Below are positions 47,807 through 64,000 of a DNA stretch of 64,000 nucleotides, piece after piece. The translations under genes and the position numbers were made by a program. Source of the stretch: Ricordea florida (Eukaryota > Cnidaria > Anthozoa > Corallimorpharia > Ricordeidae); assembly GCA_949710005.1 (NCBI GenBank), contig OX453277.1, positions 6,997,427 to 7,061,426 of the forward strand, given 5' to 3'. Below the pieces are notes generated by a model, which made no database searches, was not told where the DNA came from, and worked only from the letters and a program-made list of their open reading frames with translations. Within the stretch, counting starts at the first letter, position 1. Every line of letters starts with the position of its first letter.

Positions 47807-50800
47807 ATGTCAGTACGAAGGGCTTTGCATTTTGTTTTCAAGGATGGAAATAGGAATGCAACTATCACATTCTATCGCGATATCTTGGGAATGAAGGTGA
47901 CGTTTCCGTTTTTGTGCTTATTTCGTAGTACAAACGCCAAGAAATGTTTTGATCTTGCCAATATTACAAAATCAGTCCAGGTCTGGCGGATTCCTGTTTC
48001 ATGTTGCGCCCTCAGTATCAGCTGTTCAGTCATGGTTTCAGCTGTGAAATCGAACTTTATGAGAATATAATTTATGAAGTATTTTTAATCCAAATTTGCT
48101 TTGGCACTTTGATTGTGCTTGTTTCAACGGGTGGGGGCTCCATTAATAAAAGTTAATTATCAGGCTAATTAATTTTTAGGGTGTGTTCATTGGCCAATGG
48201 CCTTAAACTGGGTATCGATTTTAGCCGTTTGGGTCTGCAATAGGGTGAAGTTTGGAAAATCTTAAAAATTAAAATCAGCTAGACTTCCGGATCACCCCAT
48301 TTTTTATTGCGCATTCTGTAGCCAAATTCCTTAGGATCATGAATGTGCAAACATTAACATTTCTGTCTTTGAGGAACGAAACAGCACAGCTACAGTATGC
48401 ATACTGAAATAAAAGGTGATAAGGAAATCTAGCCAAATCTTCTTCAACCAGACTCTGGATCTGGGTATGTTTTTAGTAGTTGTCATGCACATCCTATTTT
48501 TATAGAAACAACTGAAATTTGATCCTTATGTCAAAATATGTTGTTTTCTGGCAAAGGGTGTTAGGGAGCAGTGGTTGTGGAAGTAATCTTACAGGTTTTC
48601 AAGCAGTTATTGTTAAACTGCAATAATATAATTTTTATAATCATTAATTATTAATAAGAGTTGATGATATAGCATGATACATTGAGTTCATGTTCAAGTG
48701 CATATGATACTAGGGAGTATTGTCAGCTAGCATGATCACTTTGATGACATCTTTAACACTTCTGCTATTAAACTATAGGTTTTGCGGCATGAAGAATTTG
48801 AAGAAGGATGCAAGGCATCATGCAATGGGTAAGAGATGACATACAGTACTAGACATCAGTTAATCCCATTTATGATACGTAAGAAAAAAGAATGGCCCAT
48901 CTGTAGTATAATAATAATATTGTAATTTATCCCTCATATTGCACCAGAGGTGAGACGAACATACTGAACAAATTAGCCAGTCTATGAGCTCTCCAATGCA
49001 TGTTGTGCAGACTTTTAAAAATTTGTTGAGTTCAGAGGCAGTGTATTCTGATGTCTGTAATTGCTACAGTATAAATAGATAATTTGTTAAAAGTTCCTTT
49101 ACTTTATGTGACTCCTGGTATAGAAAAGCTATTAACCCTTTTGCTTTCAAAATCTGCCTCTTACTTTCACAAATCCAATACATTTATCAAGTGAATAGAT
49201 GATGAAAACTGAACTGATCAAATGCCAAATTCTTTGAACTAATGCATGAGAAAATCAGTGGCAATCACTAAAATAAATTACCAGGTAGATCATGGGAATA
49301 GGAGCTTGGGAAAGCTTCCTGCAACATAATATTATGCATTAAATGGTTTGAGTCTTGTGTGTTTACCTTTTCAACTTATAAGTAATTTTGAAAAAAACCA
49401 GCTCACTGTCATGTTTCATAGTAATCTAGGACTGGCAAATGTCATCCACAGGCAAAAGACCGATATCAAATGTTTCATTTACTTCCAGGCCTTATGATGG
49501 AAAGTGGAGTAAAACTATGATTGGCTATGGCCCAGAGGATGATCATTTTGTTATGGAACTCACCTATAACTATGGCATTAAACAATACAAACTTGGAAAT
49601 GACTTTCAGGTGAGATTGCAACCGGAAACAACTGATTTAATATCTATAGGAACTTTATATATAGCTATGTACTGGTGATATATAAAGGAACAGCCATAAA
49701 GGATTAGTCCTTGAACTGAAAAGCTGCAGAGGTCAAATGCATGGAAATTAAATAATTTCTGAACTTGCTACTTAAATTATTTATATAGCGCCATTTCCGT
49801 GTTCTCAATGGTGCTTTACAATGAGTTGTAGAAATTAATTTTTAAAAAGTAAGAGACATTCAACTTGCTAAGATTAATTTATAAGAAAAATACTTACAAT
49901 AAAAATTAGTAATCAACAAAATAATATGCAATAAAAGGAGTAGTCAACTAGCTAACAAAAGCCTCTCTAAAAAGTAGTGTTTTAATCTTATTCTTAAAAA
50001 TATCAAGGTTCTGGATTGATCTTATATCATTGGTTAGGAAGTTCCAGAGCATTATGAGATTAGACTTTGGTATTTATATAAGCAGATTTTTTGAAGAAGA
50101 TCATAATTGCCTCATTGGAATATATGGCTGAAGGAGATGTGCTATGTTTTTTGGCGCCATGCCATTCACTGCTTTGTGCATAAGTAGTAGTATTTTATAC
50201 TTAATTCGTTGTCTGACTGGTAGCCAGTTTAGTCTACGAAGAACTGGTGTTATATGTTCTGAGCTTTGAGTTCTAGTCATCACCAGTCAAGCTGCACAGT
50301 TTTGAATATATTGCAATCTATCAATGACCGATTGAGGTAAGCTGTATACAAGAGCATTACAAAACTCTAGCTTGGAGGAGATAAACACATGAACAAGTGA
50401 CATTTTCCTGAGAGAGACATTTTGTGGGTGTTCATAACATGTTTCTTTAAGTTGATATGGGAATCAAAAGTTTCACCTATATTTTTAGCATTATTAGAGA
50501 CTTAATTGTATCCACCAGCCACATGAATACCCTTGATTGGTGGGTTGGCTTTGTACTTTGGTCCAATCACTAGAAGCTCAGTTTTATCCCTGTTCAGCTT
50601 TAACATGTTTACAAGCATCCATGCATCAGTATCATTTAAACAAATTAAGATTTACCACGATAAAAAAAAGGTTTCTTTAAAGCTCTTTGTGACTCAGAGG
50701 CTGACTTGGATCCAAGCTAGTTTAAAAATTTAAACCAAATATACATAATTTAATAAATATGATTAAATATAGTGGTTTGTATGAGGTTTAATTTTGTTGT

Positions 50801-53800
50801 TCAACCCAGGGTATTACCATCAGTTCAAAGAGTGTGGTAGAAAATGTAAAGCAACATAGCTATCCAATCACAGACCAAGGGGACAGTCATGTGACTGTTG
50901 AAGCTCCAGATGGCTACAGATTTACTCTGATGAATGATGATACCAAGGAAGGTAAAGGAATATAAAGGGATTTAATCTGTGAATTAAGGGACATGTCATT
51001 ATTTATAACAAGGGTGGGAGGGATTTAACCCCCCTCTCTCTACATAATAAGAATTCTATTCACGACCAGTACCCATTTACACAAAATACTCTGGTTCTGT
51101 CCTCATGTACCAGTACACAAGAGCCGATACAAAAAACCAAACAATACATTGGAACTAAACAGTGACTCCAAAACAAAGAAAATACAATGGTTATTCCATT
51201 GTGTACCAGTATACAAGGACAGAACCAATACTCTTGACCCTTCCTCAAATTTTTCCCACCCTGGTTCCCTCCTAAGTAATGACCTGGTCCCTAAGTGTAG
51301 CTTGTTCAGGTTGTCCTTCATTTAATAATCTCCAGGTGAGACCTGTTAAAATCAGATGTCTAGGTAGTGGGTAAAGTTGGATTCAATGCATGAGAAGAGG
51401 ATTTCTTGGCATGAAACACATAAGTGTATTACTCTTTTTCAATAAAATTTAATGTTCAGCCAGATTTCTGTATAATGGTATAAGCGTGTGTATTATTTTA
51501 GTACCTGAGTTACAGAAGTCATTTTTAATGAAGTAGTTATTGTTTACATTGTCATCTTTGTTACTAGACAGAGTAACCAAAGTTTCTCTTGGGGTGTCAA
51601 ACCTGTCTTCCTCCCTTGACTACTGGCATAAGCTACTAGGAATGAGAGTGTATGACCAAACTGAAGAGAAAGCACTCTTGGGGTATGATCCTGCTCCATG
51701 CAAGCTTGAACTGATTCACCTGGGACAAGCAGTTGATCATGGTACAGCTTTTGGACGAATTGCCTTTTCTTGTCCAAGCAACCAGTTGCCTGTCATAGAG
51801 ACTGCAGTCAAAGAGGCTGGTCATGCAATACTGACGCCGCTTGTTAGCTTAGATACTCCTGGGAAGGCTACCGTGGAAGTTGTCATCCTTGCTGATCCGG
51901 TAACTGATTTTATCCTAATATAATTACCACAAATAAAACCTCACATCTGATTGATAAAGATCAGTGCTGGCAAGAGCACGAATACAAATTACAGTAAATT
52001 AATTATTGTACCCCTAGCCAGTATATACCGTATTTTTTACTCTGCAATTGAATCTAATCTATTTAAAGCAAATCTTTTGTGTATAATGATTTGGATTGAA
52101 CAAAATGAAAATGATTTGAATTGGCTAAATTTTGGTGTGAAGTGCATAATTTTAATAGAGGTAATAGGAAAGCAGTACCTCATACTTATTTTTTTGTTTT
52201 AGCATTTCATTTCTGAGTCATACAAAAACCCTACGATTTTGCCGTGCCAGCACAACAAGACCAATCTAATAAACAAGCAGCCAGCTAGTGCAGGGATAGT
52301 GGAAAAACAATAAATACAGGGCATGGGTTTCCTATTTAATCGCATAACCCATGCAAAAATTTTAGCCCCTATCTACCATGTATAAATTTTCATTGCTGCC
52401 GGTGATAGTTTCACAGTGGCGATTTCAGTGGATTGAGAGACATAATTTATTTCTTGATCATTACATGCTAAGAAAAAGAAAATCTGACTTGTTCCAAAAG
52501 GAGTCCAACCTAGAGTGGCCCAATCAATAGTTTATTTGCTTTAGTGGTGGGTATTTTAACTGGTAATACATCATTTTTATTCTTTTCCCTGCCCTACAGG
52601 ATGGGCATGAGATTTGCTTTGTGGGTGATGAAGGTTTCAGAGAGTTGTCAAAAGTTGATCCAGATGGAGACAAAAAACTGAATGATGTATGTTTTTAAAA
52701 AAAAAAACTTGTAACATTTAATATTCTTCAACTGTGGTAGCTAAAAGTACATCAAAGAAGTCTGCTGTTTGAGAGAACCAGTTGTTGTTTATTACTGAGT
52801 TACTTATAAAGGAGCTGTGTCAGATATATACCAACTGTATATCTATGCAACTTCGTGGAGATGTGATGAGGCCCTGTTAGGGGGTACCCGGGTACCCATG
52901 TCCCCTGTCTGAATTTTGCAAGCAGCTATGTCGGCATTTGGCAAGATTCTCATGTCACTAGTGGGAATTTCGTCTCGGAGGAGTTGTGTTAGGGAATTTT
53001 ACCATGTTTGATTGAAACTTAGCTCCAGTAATAGATCATACCTTCATTTATTTAAAAACCAATACAAAGACAAACATCAGGAGAAAAAGCTGAATCAAAG
53101 TTTGAAGGACGTGGTCTATTCTAGCCACATTTGGTATTGCTTTGGTTAATCTCTTGCAGTAGTCTGTCAGTTGTTGCCATTTTGTGGCTCTCATGTCGCC
53201 AGTTCAAGGCCATGTTGCTTGTCAGAATTTACCCCTAACGGGGCTTCTGTGATGCATCCACTTTTGAAATAAAGTGGTGTACTGAGTACCTAGTGGTAGC
53301 AAATCAGTGAGATGCTCTCCTGGCAGTGAAATGACTCATACATGATACTGATTGTTTTTATTTTCCTGGCTCCACAAGCAGGCAAGATAAGGGGAATCCT
53401 GAGTTCTGAGTGACCCCCTTGAGTGGGCAAAATGGACCTATCTTGCCTGCTTGGGAATTGCTGCTTTGTCAGGGCTAAAAATTAACTCCAGTGCTTGGTG
53501 GCCAGACGGGCCAGTTTCCTTGAATTCTTAGTGGCCCATCCCAAAATTCAGTAGCCCTCGATTTTTTTCCAGAGTCACATGGCAATCACAAATTCAAAAT
53601 GGCGTCTATATGTTGTGAGTGTAAACTACATGTTGAGTTTTGTTTTTAACTTTGTACTTTGCAGTTACATGGCACCTTTTTGATATTCTGTAGCATAGTC
53701 GCACATTGGGTGTTCAAACCTTAACTTTTGGTAGCCCTGGTCAGTTTTAACTCGCCACTGGCGACCGTGCGACCGCCAATTTTTAGCCCTGCTTTGTCCC

Positions 53801-54101
53801 AAGAAAAAAAACAACAACAAAACAAAATGGCCATGTAATAAATCCTTTATTAACCAGTAGAAATTCAAAAAAGATTTTGGCCAATATTGAGATATCTTGA
53901 TTTCATGCTTGGTCAATAATGCATTTATATCTGTATCTAATGTGTGATATCACATTCTAGGTAACAAAGGTCTATTGTTGAATGAATTAGAAATGATTGG
54001 TGTTTCGTTTTATTTCACAGGCCATGGCAGATGATAAGAGCGATGAGTGGTTTATCAGGGAAAAGCCAAAGAAGCAGTTTGTGCTTCAAAAGAAGGAGTA
54101 A
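47807..54101 (+). CDS. GLOD4: GLOD4 (glyoxalase domain-containing protein 4)
   Basis: A vicinal-oxygen-chelate (VOC) fold protein reported in mitochondria; no firm enzymatic activity is assigned. Exons 47807-47896, 48779-48828, 49489-49609, 50810-50951, 51568-51899, 52600-52686 and 54021-54101 splice in phase to 300 residues, close to the human length. The first VOC module starts [12 protein letters not shown], with [20 protein letters not shown] and [19 protein letters not shown]. The second starts [11 protein letters not shown], with [14 protein letters not shown] and [20 protein letters not shown]. The C-terminus has [18 protein letters not shown] and SDEWF. The donor of exon 1 is GTGACG, weaker than the others. 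AATAAA lies at 55245-55250. Confidence 0.96.
48278..48434. mobile_element. palindromic MITE (ATTATGCATG family), diverged
   Basis: Begins CTAGACTTCCGGATCACCCC and ends GGTGATAAGGAAATCTAGCC. The inner part has CTGTAGCC and AGCTACAGTATGCATAC. It lies in GLOD4 intron 1 and matches the copies at 46410-46694. Confidence 0.6.
49772..50640 (-). mobile_element. non-LTR retrotransposon (LINE) 3' fragment
   Basis: Minus-strand translations in broken frames give reverse-transcriptase landmarks: [39 protein letters not shown] and [20 protein letters not shown] stop codon follows QNCAA, and there are other breaks. The 3' end carries CATTGAGAACACGGAAATGG followed by CGCTATATAAAT, a tail typical of L2/CR1-type elements. 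It is 5'-truncated, dead and lies in GLOD4 intron 3. Confidence 0.85.
52687..53384 (+). other. GLOD4 intron 6, left part
   Basis: No coding or structured element recognised before the family X repeat that starts at about 53385. Confidence 0.45.
53385..53940. mobile_element. dispersed repeat family X, copy 3, with nested insertion
   Basis: Outer part: CCTGAGTTCTGAGTGACC, a GGGCAAAATGGACCTATCTT hairpin, then AACAAAACAAAATGGCC and AGATATCTTGATTTCATG. A second element, 53471-53790, is inserted in it. That element has ends AGGGCTAAAAATT and AATTTTTAGCCCT and is flanked by GCTTTGTC at 53463-53470 and 53791-53798. The 8-bp duplication (6 bp if the terminal C/G pair is counted as element) suggests a hAT-like element. 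Confidence 0.75.
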
Positions 54102-54498
54102 AGTGCAGTAATCACTGATCAATGAAGCACCTCCAGATGGAATGCTGTTTATCTAATGTTGATTAGCTAGTCATTTTTTTAGATAATAATATTATTCATT
54201 CATTCAGTCAGTAGAATTTTTTCTTTTGGTTATTATGTGTAGCAATTTACCTGTACATTCATTAGGGCTTACTGACTGGTCTACGTAGCAATATTTTAAA
54301 CACCCTAGACATTTTTCCATTTAAGGTAATTTGGAGTTGGGGTGAATGTTAAAACAGAGAATTAACACATCAGGATTGATTCTCTAAATCTTAAGTCTGT
54401 AAGTGTAAAGCACCATGCGGCACATAATTATTTCATGTACCCATAATTTTCCCTGCCATAACTTGCGATAATGATCACCCATGACTTTCTCTAGTCTG

Positions 54499-54571
54499 GC
54501 CTCGTAGCTAAGTCGGGAGAGCAACGGTACATCTGTTCTAGAGATTGTAGGTTTGATTCCCCTTGTGGTCA
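54499..54571 (+). repeat. tRNA-like sequence (SINE head or tRNA pseudogene)
   Basis: A near-consensus A box TAGCTAAGTCGGGAGAGC and B box GGTTTGATTCC stand at tRNA-like distance, but the acceptor arms do not pair well. It lies in the 3' flank of GLOD4. It is probably a tRNA-derived SINE relic rather than a working tRNA. Confidence 0.45.
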
Positions 54572-55244
54572 AAGCTATTTTAATTTGTTTCCTTGAATGG
54601 TTCTCCTTATTTCTAATGCGTTGCTCAGTGTGAATTCCAGAAAGTGATTTGTTGCAGTAAAATTTACATTTAGAGTTGATTCTTTGTTTCATCATTTACC
54701 CTATGTATATATAAGTGCTATGCAGCACATTTTATTTGGTGTAAGTTCTGTTCAAAATCCAGAAGATCATAACTTTCTTAATCAGTATTACATTTTGATC
54801 ACTTTTGGGAGCAATAACTTAAGGTTAAGATATGCAATGGTATTTATCCTACTCTTATGAACAATGCGCTAGGCGTGATTTAACCGTCACTCCCATGATC
54901 TAAAGAGCAATTCTTGTTAATGAGTCTTGTACACTTTTTTAGAATTGGATGGAGAAGTATGATTTTAATTATTCATGAAGATGAAAGGATTGATATCAAT
55001 TTGACATGCTTTTTGGCAAAGTGATGGAATTAAACAAATGCAATACAGATCATTGTTTTTCATTGACCCAGCAAAATTTGTTTAAATTTTGTCCAAAGGA
55101 GTGAATCCACATATTTTGATATTTATAATATTTTTATGGACCGGTATTTGGAATTGTTGCATTTCTAAGGATGGTTGTTAGCAGTGCTTTGAAAAAACCT
55201 TCTGAGCTATAATTTTCCTAAAACAATTTGTTGACCAACCAGTT

Positions 55245-55250
55245 AATAAA
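55245..55250 (+). terminator. AATAAA, candidate GLOD4 poly(A) signal
   Basis: A canonical hexamer about 1.1 kb after the GLOD4 stop codon; nearer alternatives may exist. Confidence 0.4.
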
Positions 55251-55418
55251 CTTTATTCAATTACACATCTGTATACTGTGGTGACTCATTCCTATTTTTG
55301 TGTTTTTGTTTTTTATTGTTTCTGGCTTGTGTGGAATTATTATGACGTCCTGCAATTCAGAAATTACTTTCAAAGAGCTAGCTGCTAGCTTGAAAACCTT
55401 GCAGCTATCTAGTTGCTA

Positions 55419-56323
55419 GGCATTTCCCTGGGGGAGTACTTTAGGAATTTCTGGGTGGGGATGTGCCGCTGGAACCCTGGAACCCTTATCAGCCTATACC
55501 AGAGCTGGTTCAGCCAAAACAAAACCTTACATCATAATCATTTCTCTCTCTCAAAAAAGATTTATTTATACTTGTTCAGTGTTTTTTTCCATCAAGCAGT
55601 GCTCGAAATCAGCGGTTGCCCGGTTGCCCGAGACAACTAAAACTTCGTTCGGGCAACCATTTTTTAGGAAAAATAAAGGGCTAGTTGCCCGAGAAGAATT
55701 CGTCGGACAACCCAGGAAAAAATTGAAGTACTTACATTACTGTGATGCTATAAACTTGAGACATGAAAACAGCTGCTCTAAATGCGAGGTTTATCTCCTG
55801 ATACTGATACTGATAAATGGATGACGATCCATGACAATTTGTAAAACAAAGGAAATGGAAGGTTGTAACTGTTAATTGAATGCTGTTCGTTCGATTCAAT
55901 AAGCCACGATAAGCTTGTCGTGTTCTCTTCAAACCCATACCTCCTCCAAATATTTCTTATTCGCAGCACTTCGATAACTATGAAAACAGAGGCATACTGA
56001 TAGGGGTACTATTTCTCGGGTCAAACCCTATAACTAGGCAAAAATCAAAGAACATGGTAAGGGCAACCAAGTCCTTATCAGGGCAACCAAAGTCAGGAGC
56101 CAGGTTGTCCGGCATTTGCCATAAGGACAACCTGGATTTTTTTCTAATTTTGAGCACTGATCAAGTCTTAAATTTTAGGTTAACCTGATTGAATAAAGAA
56201 CTATCATGAGTGCTGCTTTTTAGGTACAACAGCAAAATGATACCCTATTCTAGACCCAAATGCTCTGATGTATATATCCTATGCTAGAGCAAACGGCTTG
56301 AAAACCACACCCTTCACAGCGGT

Positions 56324-56355
<32 letters not shown>

Positions 56356-56372
56356 TCCCCCAGGGGCATTTC
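55419..56372 (+). mobile_element. hAT-like MITE interrupted by a second element
   Basis: The outer element, 55427-56364, is flanked by GGCATTTC at 55419-55426 and 56365-56372. Its ends are CCTGGGGGAGTACTT and GTACCTCCCCCAGG. Inside it lies a second element, 55597-56159, with ends CAGTGCTCGAAAT and ATTTTGAGCACTG, bounded by ATCAAG at 55591-55596 and 56160-56165. The inner element contains several GGTTGCCC and GGGCAACC repeats. Removing the inner element and one ATCAAG leaves a 369-bp outer element, similar in length to the one at 304-719. Confidence 0.85.
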
Positions 56373-56671
56373 CTGATCAATCTGCAACTTATATTTACTG
56401 CAAATTGTGACTGTGTATTATTTTCTACATTTAAAATTTCTAAGTATATAACTAGTGGAACTGTAATTTGTAAATGCAGGGAATGTGAACAAAGTAAAAA
56501 TAAGGAATGTTACTCATAGAAAGAATTCCCAATTGGTTATTTATTTTAAGTAAGCCTATTTTAACCAAATATATGGCTCCTTGTTTCAGAGGTTGAAATG
56601 AAGAAGAAGCAATGATCAGTTGTCTCAACAAACATTCTCAATCAAACCCCAATTTCTGATGTTAAAACCCA

Positions 56672-56810
56672 GGCTCCTTCTCCAGGTACCAGCACAGATG
56701 ACGTAACCCATTGTTTTGATCACCATTGTGTGTGTAAATTATTTAGTAACATATTTCTTATTGTATGGCCCTGTTTTACGTCATCTGTGCCGGTACCTGG
56801 AGAAGCACCC
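56672..56810. mobile_element. 139-bp hAT-like MITE with TGACGTAA in each arm
   Basis: Flanked by AAAACCCA at 56664-56671 and 56811-56818. The arms read GGCTCCTTCTCCAGGTACC and, complemented, GGGTGCTTCTCCAGGTACC, continuing through GGCACAGATGACGTAA. It sits about 340 bases upstream of the DPH1 start codon, so its two TGACGTAA motifs (CREB/ATF-like) are close to that promoter. Confidence 0.75.
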
Positions 56811-57148
56811 AAAACCCAGAAAACTAGAATTGGGAGTCCAACCTTTTTGGTCATTTAGATCTGAAGTAAATGTGCAATATCTTATTGGAAACCTCATATA
56901 CCGGTATTCTGGTCTAAAGTCAAAGTACAGGGGAACAGGAGCTGTTAGTACGATGTCGCACACAAGAACAACCCAATATCATTTACCATCCCCTTCACAC
57001 ACACACATGCCGGCGCTGAAATCTCAGTCACGCGTGTTTAGAGGTTTTCGTGACACTATGAACTTTAAGAAGGTAGTGACTTTTCATAGTTGCTTACACG
57101 ACGAAAGGTTCGGCAATTTAGCGGTCAGCAGTGCAATACATAACAACA

Positions 57149-64000
<6,852 letters not shown>

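Overview
The window looks like nuclear DNA of an anthozoan cnidarian, most likely a stony coral. The sequence is AT-rich and the genes are cut into small exons with GT-AG introns. Telomere-like TTAGGG tracts lie internally, and the intergenic DNA is packed with short palindromic, non-autonomous DNA transposons. The protein sequences are metazoan. The species assignment is inference; no database was searched.

Left third (1-25 kb). This part is dominated by repeats and duplications. A short single-pass membrane protein gene (2099-4933, +) has an upstream array of CCAAT boxes at 31-bp pitch. Its 3' half was copied about 8 kb downstream (2998-5801 to 10811-13170). Both junctions facing the intervening block carry degenerate TTAGGG tracts, and that block holds four tRNA-Trp(CCA) genes in duplicated units. 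A minus-strand gene (17239-20347) encodes a type II membrane protein with a large glycosylated ectodomain and a furin-type site. Its reading frame is broken by two compensating indels, and the DNA directly upstream of it is tandemly duplicated.

Right two thirds (25-64 kb). Five conserved housekeeping genes could be assembled exon by exon with consistent splice phases. They are TXNDC17 (-), a twin-CX9C protein of the C22orf39/UPF0545 family (+), RMND1 (-), GLOD4 (+) and the 5' part of DPH1 (+, running off the right edge). TXNDC17 and the C22orf39-like gene are head to head with 130 bp between start codons. RMND1 and GLOD4 are head to head with 536 bp between them. TXNDC17, GLOD4 and DPH1 also sit together on human 17p13, so part of this linkage may be ancestral. 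RMND1 and the CX9C protein have mitochondrial roles, TXNDC17 is a cytosolic oxidoreductase, and DPH1 starts diphthamide synthesis on eEF2. There is no operon-like logic beyond the shared promoters.

The mobile-element layer is the richest part. Several elements can be delimited to the base by target-site duplications: hAT-like elements with 8-bp duplications (304-719, 55427-56364, 56672-56810), a piggyBac-like element with TTAA (15854-16845), nested insertions, a tRNA-Leu-derived SINE (39637-39890) and a LINE reverse-transcriptase fragment (49772-50640). Two palindromic families show diverged copies in which both arms changed in a complementary way. I found no bacterial-type system and no CRISPR array.
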